A DNA stretch of 64,000 nucleotides from Penium margaritaceum (lineage: Eukaryota > Streptophyta > Zygnematophyceae > Desmidiales > Peniaceae), in contig SZWC01003908.1 of assembly GCA_023375785.1 (NCBI GenBank), positions 46,497 through 110,496 of the forward strand. Direction: 5' to 3'. This document shows, in pieces, positions 22,583 through 34,756 of the stretch. How positions within the stretch are numbered: position 1 is the stretch's first letter; the number at the start of each line of letters is the position of its first letter. A model generated the notes under the pieces. That model had not been told where the DNA came from. It searched no databases and was given only the letters and a program-made list of their open reading frames with translations. The translations under genes and the position numbers were made by a program.

Positions 22583-23098
22583 TGTTGGTTTATGTGTCAG
22601 TACCACATGGTGACCTCTGGCCTTGCTGCACACCCATCGCACCTGTGCAGGTGACTGACCAGAGGAGGGCAACGGTCGATGTTGGGCCCTTGTGTCGGCG
22701 TATGTCCTCAACGGGCCACCTGCTTCAGCCAATAGACTAGCAAGGTTCACTGTGCTTGCATGTTCTCACTACTCGAGTACACTGGCTATTCTTCACTTGC
22801 ATGCTCAGCATGGATGCAGACGGGTCATCGACCAAGGCTAATTTCTGCTGACTGGTTTGGGATGTACTCAGGACGGAGATAGTCCCATTAGCATGTGGTG
22901 GTTCAAACCACGGGTCCAAAGGGGAGGGAGTGAAAGCGAGCTCGCTGCACGCTCGCTCGCTCCCCCCTGCGTGGATCACTACGTTCCGTTGTGTCACGCT
23001 TTCATCTTTGTTTCTTGTTGCGTGTGTCTCTTCACTCCAACTCACGTGCTCTTGTCACGACATGGAATTGTGAGACTTCTCAAGCTCTCTGTGCTCCA
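22583..23098 (+). repeat. Element F right (3') LTR
   Basis: 516 bp, starting TGTTGGTTTATGTGTCAG after GGGGGAG and ending about GTGCTCCA. Direct repeat of 14424-14946. Confidence 0.85.
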
Positions 23099-23193
23099 CA
23101 TTGTGCACTCATGATTCTCATCTACCTATGATACAGACGGTACTCAATGGATAAGTATCGAATCTAATCAACAAGATCCATACGAGCCTGTGA

Positions 23194-23439
23194 GAGGATT
23201 GTGTTTCTTTACGTAAAAAGACATGGCGCCTGAGAGAAAACGTAAATTTCTTGCAAACAATCATCTCTAACAAAGCTTGTAGGCAGAAAAACAATGAAAA
23301 GATTCGGGAAAAATGCCTTGTCCTGGAAAAGGTAGACATGAGAGACAAAAAAATTATCAAACTGGTAAATGCTCAAACCATATCCAAACGGGATAAGCTT
23401 AAATCTGAATTATCTTCTCCTAGCCACGAGATGAAATAG
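23194..23439 (+). other. Possible host exon: lysine-rich open frame in the F-G spacer
   Basis: The 333 bp between F and G are AT-richer than the elements around them. One frame is open for about 80 codons and is strongly charged (KKTWRLRENVNF, NEKIREKCLVLEKVDMRDKK), with a coiled-coil-like pattern. The opposite strand is also open for 80 codons. No family is recognised and no convincing start is present, so it is either an internal exon or chance. Confidence 0.22.
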
Positions 23440-24481
23440 CCAAGAAGCTTCCTAGCACGCTTGTTGCTGACTGGGCGTCAGCGCTCAGTCAGCTTGCGGC
23501 GTCGACACACGTTGGACGCGAGATGACAAGGGTTAGGCTAGGTGAAAAAAACAAAGTGTCAAATGCGCTTCCTTAGAAAAAAACATGCGGAGAGAGTTGA
23601 AATATTAAGCCATGGCCACCTAAATAGCTGTCAGGCCTGGTACGCAGCCAGCACATCCAGGGGCATGTTTGGCTGCGCACCAGCCACAACTGGCGCAAGA
23701 CTACACAAATTGCCAGAACAGCCTAGCCGAGGCTAAAAAACTCACTTGGTCATAACTTCTTGCATAGGCGTCAGAACGACGCTTCGTTTAAACTCAAACA
23801 ACCAACACAACGAGCTGGAGACGTTCGTAATGTGCAAGACAGGTCTCCTCGTGACCCCGGAACATGTCTCTGGGTGCCCGGGTCTCAACCGATGGGCAAG
23901 GTACATAACTAAGCACCGGGCAACACGTCATGAGCTCCCAACACGCACACCCTGGTTCAAGGCTCTGGGTCTCCACGTCGCACTGGTATGATCCACCAAG
24001 GGTGCGGGGCTCAACCAGAGCCACCTCAGATCTCCTCGTGACCCTGGAACATGTCTCGGGATGCCCAGGTCTTGACTACCGAGAAAACTCTAGCAGCAAC
24101 ACACCCACAAGCCTGGATACCGGAATGCAGCAAGTGCATCACACCAGCAATATCGTTGGTGATAATGCAGTCTCGGGTTGTCTTAAAGACCTGTGGTGCC
24201 ACAATCATTATATGGAGCAATGTCGGCTCAAAGCCCACACAACAAAACTCCCCCTGGGCCATAGAGCCCGACAATACAACACCTGTAGCATGACACACAC
24301 ATACACCTACATGACAAGGACATGGTTGTCTCAAGGTGCTAGATCTCCTCATTACAGCTGAAGAACCCACCAGGTATGCGGGTCCTGACTATCACCACCT
24401 CAACCCATGTCAACCACAGAGTAGTAGTGCCTCACTTTGCTGTGCACAAGGAGGTGTTGGGCAAAAGTACACATGCCAACA
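23432..24481 (-). repeat. Element G left LTR (3' LTR)
   Basis: 1050 bp; on the minus strand it starts TGTTGGCATGTG at 24481 and ends GGCTATTTCA at 23432. It preserves, around 23970-24000, an uninterrupted version of the site into which element C inserted in the other LTR. Confidence 0.82.
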
Positions 24482-24499
24482 CTCCCTCTATGTGGCCTG
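24482..24499 (-). promoter_or_regulatory. Polypurine tract of element G
   Basis: On the minus strand AGGCCACATAGAGGGAG runs directly into TGTTGG of the LTR. This is the usual position of the plus-strand primer. Confidence 0.7.
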
Positions 24500-25267
24500 A
24501 GCCTGACAGCACAAGCAATTGTGATAAATGTGCACAACATGCTCCCTGAGGAGGGAGCACGGCTCCCCCTTGGTCACACACACCTGCATAGCAATAGCAA
24601 GGGTGATAACGATGCTGTTGGGACGTGCGCACACGTAGCCTCACCTCTCAGCGTCGTTGAAACTGTCGTCATCGTTGCTTTCATAGTCGTCACTGCTGTC
24701 ATCACCTATAACTGTGACCGGTGCAGTGCTGAGGGCTTCCTCCAACTGCAGGACCTGCTTTATGCCTATGAGTTGCTGAGCTGCACATCACCACGCGGAC
24801 AATACACCGTCAAGACTTGTGTACAATGCATTGAGCTCTGTTACGGCTGCCGACTGGCCGGCTGCATCTGTGGCATGCAAGGGGTCAATTGCGGAACGAA
24901 CCTGATTGTGGACCTCCATCACGTGTGTGTTGGCACAAGCCATGGCCTACTAGAGCATTGTCGTCTCGTCGCGCAGGTGGGATTCCTCTGTGTCAGCCGT
25001 TGAATTATCTATCGCTTGGTCGCCAGCTGCTAGTAGGGCGTCGATACCAGACAAAGCGTTGGCACTTGCACGAGCTGCAGTTGTGGAGGCATCGGCTATT
25101 GCTGACACACCTGTCACTTGACAATCGATAGCTGGCTGGACATCCGTCTGTGAATCTGCCTCTGTGGCATTGTCGCCATCACGGAGGGCTGGCCGTGCAT
25201 CTTCCACGTACTCCTTGGTATCCTGTTGTGCTGGAACATCCGCTATGTAACAACGGCTGCTGGCTAG

Positions 25268-26855
25268 CTAGAGCTCGGCCATGAAACCCTGCATGTGCGC
25301 CTCCGGTCGAGCCACGAGTGCATCATGATCATCAACCGCGGATTTCTGGTGCTCAGGTACAAGAACTGTAGCTTGGACGTTTGTAGCTGTGTTGATGGCT
25401 AGAACTGCTATGGTGTCATCGATGGTGGTCAGGGAAGCCATGGGCCGGAGGCCCACAATTTGCTCTGCATCCTCCAAGGTAGCTGTAGGGGTGACTGCTG
25501 CAAGCTCATCAGATGCCACGGACACAGTCGCCACTCGGCTTTTTGCAGTGTCGACTATTGTAATGGCTACTCTTGCATGGATCGCCTCTACTGAGGCATC
25601 CATTGATATCGCCTCCACTTGTGTGCGCAAGTCTGAATGCCTCCACACTGCACCGTGTAATGTCCACTCAGCAGCCTCGAGGCACGTGTGCAAATCCTTG
25701 ACGTCTACTGCCAATATCCAACGACTTGCGGCGTCTGTAGTGCAACGATGTGTGCTCGCTATATGTAGCTCAATCTTGAGGTCTTGCATGTACCCGTCCG
25801 CATGTGCCATTGAATCCTCTTGGTCGCAAAGCGCAGACTAGAAATGCTTGAGCAGAGATGCCACCTCGGCAGCTGGTGCATGAGCTGCTTCTTGAGCTGC
25901 ACCTCCACAGACAGCTGCGGCAATGGCGCCGGCCACACATGTTACGCTGGCCATCTGGACCTCCCAATGGCCCCTCAACATCTATACCTGCAATGGCTAC
26001 TGCTACGGTAGCGTGTAACCATGCGGAGGCCGCACTGGCTGCTGCAAGGGTGATAAATATTGTGGCCTTTGTACCAATAAGGGCATCGGCTACCAGCATC
26101 CCGTTTGTTGCAGCATTTACTACTGCTGCTACTGTCACGACTTCAGTGGCTGCCAATACACCCACTTCTCGAATGTGTGCTCCAAGGGCATCCGTTGTCA
26201 CCTCCACTGCTACTGCTGCCTTGTCCACTGCTACTACCACACCTGCCACAACAGTTGCGGTTAGTGCAGCGTTAACCGTACTCCCCATCTCCATCTCCAT
26301 TTCTATGTCACCCTCTAACTCCGAGTTGGACCACTCATCCGCATCCGACTCCGCGTCCGTCCACTCTTTCGATGACTCTTCCTCACTGAGAGCACTCTGC
26401 CGTTTAGCACCGTCCGACACATCCCTCTTGCACTCTCTGGTGGTTGTCAGTGGATACTCCATCCCCCCTTTGACCGACACACCGGCACAAGCTGAGAAGG
26501 GGTGCTACACCAACCCTGCGATTGAGGATGAGGGAGACAGCTCCTTGATAACGTTTGTCACTACTCTTGCTGCTGCTGCCTTTTGGACATGTCTAGCCAA
26601 ACCTACCGTCCGCTGCCTCATGTGCCGAGTGCGAGTGTGAGGAGCACGAGCTGAAGGGACTACCAGAGAACCGAAGGGTTGAGATGTCGGGATGACTTTG
26701 ACTGACTCCAGGACAGAGCGGATGGCATCAGATGTAGAGCTAAGGTCGAGAGGCATGGCACCATCAGGTGACCCCACAAACGGAGGTGGGGATGACGAGG
26801 AGGAAAATGGGGGTGTCTGCAATGGCATGGTGGCAATGTCTTGCTCAGAGACCAT
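25268..26855 (-). pseudogene. Conserved unknown reading-frame region of element G
   Basis: Counterpart of the region at 4043-5542 in element D. Blocks, in minus-strand order: ATMPLQTPPFSSS with RTRHMRQRTVGLARHVQ (26855-26505), acidic EEESSKEWTDAESDADEW followed by a long Ala/Val/Thr stretch (26480-25770), and helical LEAAEWTLHGAVWRHSD (within 25810-25268). The opposite strand is open too (25858-26640) and also resembles its D counterpart. I recognise no domain. Conservation of order and sequence between two copies in opposite orientation shows this is a genuine component of the family. Fossil. Confidence 0.5.
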
Positions 26856-27750
26856 GAAGTTTGTGATCTATTACACCATGCTCTTTAGACCCTGGAGCTT
26901 GGCGTACAACACTACCATAGCTCCACGAAGGGGTGCCACGGTACTGGCCGACAATGTCTCTGAGTCAGATGGTGAAGAAGAAGGGCGGAACCACATCTAG
27001 AGCCGTCGCCACCTGGTAGGACACTGGCGACACTGGCGCCAGCTATGTTGCCAATTGCCACAGTATTAGCAGACAGAGCCATTAGATGCTGTGCCACAGT
27101 GGACATCGAAACTGCCACGCATGCAGCGCCGGCACAAACCACATTGCCGGTTGCGCTCCTGCCACGTCGGTGTGCTCATCTCTGGAGCCTGGCATGGGTG
27201 AGTGTACAGGTCTCTCACTCCCGTTAACATAGGGCCAGAAGGAAAGGTGAGCAACTGAAGTACAATCTCTCAGACGTGCTATGACACTGTCACGAGGACG
27301 GTCACCACCATGTTGGTGGTGCACTGCTGTACGACTAGCATGCGATTGCTATGCTGCTATCGCGTGGCTAACACAATGTGCGACCTCAAGTCGCCTTCGG
27401 TGTTGTTGCTACTATTGCTGCTACCTATGGCGACCGTCAACTCCAACAACAGTGGTTGTCGCCACACTTCCTACGGCTGGTAATGCTGTTGGTGGTGCCG
27501 CTGTGACTGCAACTGCTCCTACTGCACCGACCGGCATCATCAATCCATGGCTGTGGCCTCCGACCACCTTTGATGCTGCCACTCCTGTGGCTGTGAAAGG
27601 CGTAGATCACTGACGACCCTCCATCACGCCTGCTGTCGCTACTACTACTTCTGCTCCAGTGCTGCTTTACTTTGTCAAAGTATCCACTGTTGGCATCGCT
27701 AGCACTGTTGTGGGGGTAGTTATTGCAGCTGTATACCACTTTTTCCACTA

Positions 27751-27807
27751 TTTTTGGTTGGGTCATCAAACGCTTCAGTATGAAGCGTTTGATGACCCAA
27801 CCAAAAA
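27751..27807. repeat. Perfect palindrome with 27-bp arms in element G
   Basis: Arms 27751-27777 and 27781-27807 are exact reverse complements around a 3-base GTA loop. The right arm is followed by sequence related to the GGGCACCCAAGG-type block of element D (about 3230-3300). Confidence 0.95.
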
Positions 27808-28159
27808 GGGTATCCCTTCCTTGAGGTTTCCCCTTGTTGTTTCTTGAATGACGCACACGTGGGTTCCCCTTTTCTTGGGTTCCCCCTGCTTGGATGCCCC
27901 TTACTCCTATTTTTGTTCTTGCTGCGGGCTAGTTCGACCTCTTTGCAGGTTGAATTGGAGGAGGGGAGGCTGGCTCCTCCTTTGCGTGCGGCCGGCCGAC
28001 GGCCGCCCGTCGGCCTCCCCTGTACCTCAGGGCCAGCGAGGGGCTGGCGTTTAGCCGACAAGCGCCGGATCCTGCCAGCACCCAGCCGGCACTTTGTCGC
28101 GCCTTCGGTCAGCACGACAAGCCCTACCGATGCCCCCTCCCTAGCCTACAGGTTACCCT

Positions 28160-28900
28160 CAAATCCGATGGCAGCGGCTGTTGCGGCAAATTCTGTTGTT
28201 ACTGCTATGGCTGTTCCTTTGGCTGTTGCAAAAGCTATTATGACAGATGCTGCCACTAGAGCAGGATGCTACTACTGTAGTAGTTTGTCGTTGTAGCTGT
28301 TGCTGCTATTGTTGCTCGCCGCTACTATTGTTGCTGCTGTGAATGTGGCTCACCACCGCTCTTGATATAACTACCCGCCCCTGCAGAAGCTATTGTGATT
28401 GCTCACCGCCAATGCTGTAGCTGCTCCCCGCTATTTTTGCTGCTACGGCTGCTGTCCGCCACCGCTGCTGCTGGAGATGCTTGCTACTGCTGTTGCTGCT
28501 GATATGGCTGCTACGCGGCACTGCTACTACTGTAGCTGCCCGTCGCTACTACTGCTGCTATACATGCTATGAGTCCTGTTGCCGCTAGTACTGTAGCTAC
28601 TTGCTGTTGTTGCTACTACTGCTGTTGTTGTGGCTCCTACTCCCACGAGCCTTGTTGCCGCTACTGGTTTGCAACTACAAGAGCTGCGGCGGGCAGTTGC
28701 AATGGCTTCTGCCGCTGCTTGTTGCTATAGCTACAGCCGATGTGGCTGAGACGGCCACTACCATTACCGCCGAAGTTGCGTGCTACTTCCATGGCATCCT
28801 TCGTACAACATAGTCGTGGTGGGTCCTCCCAAGACCTGCTACTTCTACTGTGGGTGGCTGCCGGTGCTGCCACTTCCTGCTCTTGCTGCGTCTTTCCTCT
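28160..28900. repeat. GCT/GTT triplet-rich stretch in element G
   Basis: Degenerate triplets, the reverse complement of the CAG-rich stretch in element D, next to the primer site. The long leucine- or alanine-rich frames it allows are not called. Confidence 0.75.
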
Positions 28901-28916
28901 GAGTTGTGGCTCGCTC

Positions 28917-28928
28917 GCTCTGATACCA
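28917..28928 (-). promoter_or_regulatory. Primer-binding site of element G (tRNA-iMet 3' end type)
   Basis: Minus strand TGGTATCAGAGC, three bases inside the 5' LTR. This is the exact standard plant site complementary to the 3' end of initiator tRNA-Met. Confidence 0.88.
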
Positions 28929-28931
28929 AGC

Positions 28932-29440
28932 TGAAATAGCCAAGAAGCTTCCTAGCAAGCTTGCTGCTGGCTGTACGTCAGCGCTCATTCAGTTTGCGGC
29001 ATCAACACACGTTGGATGCGAGACGGAAAGGGTTAGGCTAGGCGACACAAACAAAGTGTCAAATGTGCTTTCTTACAATAGCATATGGAGAGAGAGTTAC
29101 AATAATAAGCCACAGCCACCTAAAAAGCTTTCAGGCCTGGTGCGTAGCCACTGCCGCCAGGGGCACGTTTTGCTATGCAGTAGGCGCAAATGGTGCAAAA
29201 CTACACAAACTACAAGAACGGCCCAGCCAAGGCCAAAACACTCGCCCGGTCATAGCTTCTTGCAAAGGCATCAGAACAAAGCGGTACTTGAACCAGAATG
29301 ACCAGCATGACGAGCCGGACACATCCGTTTTGTGCAAAGCAGGTCTCCTCGTGAACCCGGAACATGTCTCCGGGTGCCTGGGTCTCAACTGACAAGCAAG
29401 GTACATAGCTAAGCCCCAGAAAACACGTCACGAGCTCCCG

Positions 29441-29505
<65 letters not shown>

Positions 29506-29706
29506 NNNNNNNNNNNNNNNNNNNNNNNNNNNNNNNNNNNNNNNNNNNNNNNNNNNNNNNNNNNNNNNNNNNNNNNNNNNNNNNNNNNNNNNNNNNNNNN
29601 NNNNNNNNNNNNNNNNNNNNNNNNNNNNNNNNNNNNNNNNNNNNNNNNNNNNNNNNNNNNNNNNNNNNNNNNNNNNNNNNNNNNNNNNNNNNCACACACA
29701 CACACA

Positions 29707-29759
<53 letters not shown>

Positions 29760-29798
29760 GTTCAAGGCTCTGGGTCTCCACGTCACACCGGTATCACC
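28932..29798 (-). repeat. Element G right LTR, part left of the element C insertion
   Basis: Matches 23432 to about 23998 of the other LTR. It contains the (CA)n tract and the assembly gap. The rest of this LTR resumes at 35010. Confidence 0.8.
29444..29758. repeat. (CA)n microsatellite containing an assembly gap
   Basis: CA dinucleotide runs flank 187 undetermined bases (29506-29692). The true length of the run is unknown. Frames reading through the undetermined bases are artefacts. Confidence 0.97.
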
Positions 29799-30525
29799 TA
29801 TTGTCACTAGTGGGTGTAGATAAACTATCAAGGATGCCTAGCTCTCACTGATGCACGCTACCAATGTTTGGGGCAGCCAATGGATATCTTTGGTGAAGAG
29901 TATGGAGCACAAGGATCACGGATGTGAGTGGAAAGAACACGTCGCATTTATTAGAACTGAATCGAAACACGTTTTGGTTCAATAGAATAGTGAGATGACA
30001 TAAGATCCTTCAAGCCTGTGATCTAAGATTTCCAAAGCATCCAAGCAATCCCAAAGCGGAACATTAGAGCCCTTGCTACGGCCGTCGAAGTAACCCTTGG
30101 TGGAGCCACCCACCTTGCCTTGCTCGCTAGGCAACGGGAGGCGCTTTGACGATGACTTGTCGGAGCACCTTTCCTTGCTTAGAAGTCAAGGAAAATCTCC
30201 TCCTGGTCAAGGAGGTCCTTATAGTTACTTCTTTTATGCTCCTGGTGCATTTGGAGCTTGTTGGGGATGAACTCGGATCACTGGCGGTCGATTATCCCGC
30301 TACCCATAGCCGATACGAGGTTCCACCTGCCCAACACCCGAACTTCGGACTTGGCTAACGTTCTGAATACTCACTCAAATTGAGTGATTCAACGCTCAAT
30401 ACTGCATAGAAAGTTCCAATGAATCCAAATCTAAAGTCATATAAGGTGTTCAATTACTCCTTAGTGGTCAAACCAGGGTGTACGATCAACGGAACTCATG
30501 GCAAGGGACACGCCATGTCAACAAT
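29799..30525 (-). repeat. Element C 3' LTR
   Basis: 727 bp; minus strand starts TGTTGACATGGCG at 30525. Shared with 34757-35009: ACTAGTGGGTGTAGA, GGATGCCTAGCTCTCACTGA and GGAGCACAAGGATCACGGAT. Confidence 0.88.
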
Positions 30526-30540
30526 CTCCCCTGTGTACCG
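30526..30540 (-). promoter_or_regulatory. Polypurine tract of element C
   Basis: Minus strand ACACAGGGGAGAT directly precedes TGTTGAC of the 3' LTR. Confidence 0.75.
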
Positions 30541-30729
30541 CAGCCTTGATGCCCTCTTGTTGGAACCTGTGACCTTCTAAAAATCACAGCACAGAACAAG
30601 CCCCATGCAGCTCGTGTCGTGCCTTTCCTTGGGGTGTGCCTTAGTCATGGTGTCGGCGAGCATGCGCTTCGTTCCACAATGCACAGTAGCAGCATCTCCC
30701 TGCACCACCATGTCCCGCGCGTAGTGATG

Positions 30730-32040
30730 TCAAATCTCAATATGCTTGGTCCTCCTGTGCAACACCAGGTTCTGGGTCAGGCTGATGGCACTCATGTTGT
30801 CGACATTGTGTACCGTTAGCTTCCTTTGTGGCACCCTGATCTCCCTTAGCATCCGCCGCAACCACACCGCATCCTTTGCGGCTTCCGCAAGCACAATGTA
30901 CTCCGCTTCCGTGCTGGACAGTGTCATAAAGTCCTGCTTCCTGTTTGTCCATGAAACTGCTGCACCACCAAGCACAAACACGTACCCCGACGTTGAATTT
31001 CTTTCATCCACATCACCAGCCCAGTTGGTATTGGAGAGGCCGACCAAATCGAGGGAGTTGTCACACGCTCCCCCTCCAAACAAGAGACGCGACTGTTTTG
31101 TCACTTTGAGATAGAGGAGGATCCGCTTCACCGCTTGCCAATGCAGGAACCCAGGGTCAGCAACGTAGCAGCTCACTTGGCCCTCAGTGAAGGCCAGGTC
31201 GGGCCGTACTACCACCATGGCATACATGATGCTTCCCACAGCGGACTGGTATGGCACACCTGCCATCTCCTCCTTCTCCTCATCCGTGCTCGGTCCCATG
31301 CTTGAGCTTAGCTCACATGTGGTGGTCATGGCTGTATCGATGTAAATGCACTCCTCCATGTTGTAGCGGTGGAGCATCTCTTGCACGTACTTTGTCTGCC
31401 TCATGTCCAGCGTGCGTGCCTTGCGGTCCCTTTTGATGGTGACGCCGAGGTAGTACTCGAGCTCATCCATGTCGGTCATTTTGAACCGACCGCCCAGCTG
31501 CCGCTTCGGGTTCAGCAACTCCTCCTTGTCGGACGACACAAGGATGAGGTCATCCATATAAAGGACCACAATTTGGTGCAACCCCGGCTGTTTCCGCACG
31601 TACACGCTCTGATCCACTTCGCAATACTTGAAGCCAAGCCCGGCCATAAAGCCGTCCATTTTCAGGTTCCACATGAGTGGCGCTTGCTTCAGCCCGGAAA
31701 GCGTCTTGCGAAGCCGGCACAATTTCCCCGAAGGCGCGTCCACCCCCTCCGGCACCTCCATGAGAACCTCCTTGTCCAGGTTGTCATCGAGGGACGCGGT
31801 TTTCACATCCATTTGGTGGACTTCGTAGTTGCGCGCCGCCGCCACTGAGAAAATGGAGTGGATGGAGGCAAACTTCACAACCGGTGCGAAGGTCTCATCG
31901 TAGTGGACACCCTTTCGCTGGGCGTACCCCTTCGCAGCCAGCCGCACATTGTACCGTTCCACCTTCCCCTCCTTGGTGAGCTTCTTCTTGAAGATCCACT
32001 TGAAGCCGATGATTTTTGTGCCCTCCAGCCTGTCAATCAT
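30730..32040 (-). pseudogene. Element C reverse transcriptase and RNase H
   Basis: A 436-codon minus-strand frame covering most of reverse transcriptase and RNase H. Landmarks in order: FKWIFKKKLTKEG, LAAKGYAQRKGVHYDETFAP, VHQMDVKTA, GLKQAPLMWNLKMDGF, the catalytic YMDDL (31546-31560), ELEYYLGVTIKRDR, VPYQSAVGSIMYAM, the RNase H blocks STSGYVFVLGGAAVSW and TLSSTEAEYI, and HRRTKHIEI. It is the longest well-preserved polymerase frame in the window, but part of a broken element. Confidence 0.93.
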
Positions 32041-32579
32041 TTTCTTCGTGGGAGGCGAGCTCAGATTTCATAGCTCCCTCCCACTCAATCCCATCCTTTC
32101 GTCGGAATGCCTCCTTGACGTTCTCGGGCTCCTCCTGCGTAAAGAATGCTCAAGCAAACCCAGTCAAGATGCCCTTCGCGGCATCGTACCGTTTTTCTGT
32201 CCTCCTTGCCGTCCGCTTCTTTGGGACTGCTACTGTTGAGGTGGCTATTGCTGCTGCTGCTCTCTCACGGTGCCACTTGCACCGCTAGCCTGCTCCCCCT
32301 CTCCCGGGGACCATGGAGATGCGGACTCACTCCCCCCCTCTTCATTCACCTCCACTACTGCCAGCGCTTTGGACGCATTGCCTGACTCAACTGAATGCAG
32401 ATCAGCCGCTCCCCCATCCCCCGGATGGTTCTCACCGCTTGGAGCTTCTTAGACGTCACCCTCTCTTGCGTCCTCCGATGTCTCCCCCGCGAGGAGTAGC
32501 AGCCACTCCCCACGCTTGATGAGACTTGTGCACTTGTCCATCCAACGACTATCCTCGTCCAACTTGACATCATGATTCT

Positions 32580-33520
32580 TCACAATCTGCTGCCTCCGTA
32601 GGTCAAAGAGCCGGTACGTCTTGCTCTTGCTCTCCTACCCGACGAAGATGTACCAGCGACCCGTGGGTCCATCTTTCCTGGCCCCTCCCGTGCCTGCACA
32701 AAAGCAAGTGTAAAAGAGCCAAACGTACAAAGGTGAGCCACAGTTGACTTCCTCGTGCTCCACACCTCTTGTGGTGTCTTCCACATCTTGGAATCCGCGT
32801 CTTTTAGCAGCTTGGTTGGTGTCAGGTTCATGATGTACGCCATTGTGTGTGCCGCTTTGCCCCAGTACTGCTGCGCGAGGCCGGTATCACTCAACATGGA
32901 CCGGACCATGTTGAGGTTGGTGCGGTTTGTCCTCACAACGAACCGTAGCATCCTCAAGAATGTGGCATAGGTTTCTGCCATGTGTTATCCTTGCTCTTCA
33001 TCCATGCCGAGAAGCCCTTGTACTTGCCACCGTTGTCGCTTCAGAACGCCTTCACCTTCAACCCTGTTTGCCACTCCACTACTGCCACAAACTCCTACAT
33101 GCACGCCAGGACATCGCTCTTCCTCTTGATGATGTAGAGGTAGATCTTGCGGCTGTGATCAATGATGAAGGTCACAAAGTTGTGAGGGCCCCCAATGGAG
33201 CTCTCGAATGGTCCTCACACGTCTGTCTGAACCACCTCCAACTTCGCCGATGCACACGTCCCTTTGCCATCAAACGGCTACCGTGTCGCCTTGCCGACCA
33301 CGCACACATCATACACGGCATTCTTGGCTGCGTCGAGGCCCTTGACCTCAAGACCCCGCACCACTTCTTTCTTTGCCATGTCCCTCACGGTTGAGGGAGC
33401 GATGTGGCACAGGTGGGGGTGCCACATGTCCAGGTCTCCATCGTCCTTCTTTGCAAAATGGACGACGCCGGGCACCGCCCGGCTGCCAAGGATCTTTGCA
33501 CGGAGTAGGTACAAGTCATC
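32580..33520 (-). pseudogene. Element C integrase region
   Basis: Minus strand: the zinc-binding HLCHIAPSTVRDMAKKEVVRG with a downstream CVVGK block (33514-33278), then core and C-terminal similarity to about 32580 (YWGKAAHTMAYIMNLTPTK). It joins the new DNA to the host chromosome in the family. Fossil and broken. Confidence 0.82.
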
Positions 33521-33523
33521 CTC

Positions 33524-34739
33524 TTACTTTCCACGTGCAATCACCTTGTCATTCCCCTCCTTGTGTATGATGGCCTCCTTCTTGTTGAAGAGCACCTCGA
33601 GCCCCTTGTCGGTAAGGCGGCTCACTAACAGCATATTTGCCCCAAAATTGGGCATGTGGAGCACGTCTTGATTTGTGCTCATGAGAGCCTCCCTGTCCAC
33701 ATCGTTCTTGATGCGAACGTTGCCTTCACTGGTAGCCAACTCCATTTTGCTGTTGGCCACCATCATTCGTCGATCTGAGGCGCTATAAGTGACGAAAGCC
33801 GCCCGGTTGCATTGTGTGTGGCGGCCCGATCTGGAGTTAATCAAAGAGTCTCCCGGATCTGTCAAGTCAGCGGACTCCTTTGCCATCATTGCAAGGTCAT
33901 CATTCTTTCCAGCCTTTCCCAGCTGGTCTGACTTCCTGTTGGGGCAATTGCGTGCATTGTGGCCTTCTTTGCCACACACGTAGCACTCCTTGTTCTTGTC
34001 ACCTTTCTTGGTGCCCTGCTTGGCACCCTTCCCCTTCTTGCCTCCCCCTCCACCTTGAGGGCGGACGGCATAGGCAGAACTTGACAATGCCCCGCTCTCT
34101 CTCCCACCACGCCACATCCATTCATTGCGGACGTACTAAGCCACCTTCGGGTATTTCAGTTCATCGACGGAACAGCCGCCTACAACAATGATCATGGGAA
34201 TCCAACTGTCCGGCAAGGCCAAGAGGAGGATCATGGCTTGCAGCTGAGGGTTGACCTTCCATCCGGTGGCTACAAACTCGGCAGTAAGGGACTCAATCTG
34301 CTGCAGGATCTCCATGATGTCATCACCTTCGTTGGCTTGGAGGGTGACGAGCCTCTTGAAAACGAAGAGCTGGTTAGCAAGGTTGGTGGATTGGTAGATG
34401 GTGCAGAGCTTCTTCCAGGCCTCCCGAGGCCTCCGTGCATCCTTGAATCAGTGTGTATTGCGTTGGAGCTAGCGCTAACACCAACAGAGCAAGCGCCTTC
34501 TTGTTGCGCTTCTTGTACTTGTCCACTTCCTCCGACGTCGCGAGATCCGGAGGGACGGTCTCTTTACAGTTGACCAGCTCAAGTAGGCCTTTGTCATCGA
34601 GGTAGATTTCAAACTGCCACCTCCACAAAGAAGCCATTCCCGTCAATCTTTGAGACGACGCCAATGCTATTTTTCTTGGTCGTTTCCATGGCACGCGACA
34701 GTAGCGAGAAAGCTGTAGAGCTAGGGTCCTTCTATGCAC
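33524..34739 (-). pseudogene. Element C gag and protease region
   Basis: Minus strand. A gag N-terminal block (WRWQFEIYLDDKGLLELV, 34739-34374), then a basic Gly/Lys-rich stretch and the zinc knuckle CYVCGKEGHNARNC near 33985-33944, then the protease-region block ending MPNFGANMLLVSRL. The gag start resembles that of element A (WKWQFEIVMDVRGYLDIL), supporting close kinship. Fossil, broken. Confidence 0.85.
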
Positions 34740-34756
34740 GTGGGCCCATAATCCTT
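34740..34756 (-). promoter_or_regulatory. Primer-binding site of element C (tRNA-iMet anticodon-arm type)
   Basis: Minus strand AAGGATTATGGGCCCAC follows the 5' LTR directly. It differs at one base from the sites of elements A and H and complements the anticodon arm of plant initiator tRNA-Met. Confidence 0.8.

Larger units (their letters stand above)
14424..23098 (+). mobile_element. Element F: Ty1/copia LTR retrotransposon, interrupted by element B
   Basis: Direct LTRs 14424-14946 and 22583-23098 are about 90% alike by eye. Protease, integrase, reverse transcriptase and RNase H follow in copia order at 18960-22440. The purine tract GGGGGAG (22576-22582) abuts the right LTR. Element B material occupies about 15922-18637 in the 5' part, so F is older than that insertion. 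No target duplication was found. Broken, with roughly a dozen breaks. Confidence 0.85.

Noticed and set aside
29210-29831. Frames through the undetermined bases and the CA run
   Set aside because: They read across a gap and a dinucleotide repeat.
31369-31848. 159-codon plus-strand frame in element C
   Set aside because: Antisense shadow of the minus-strand reverse transcriptase.
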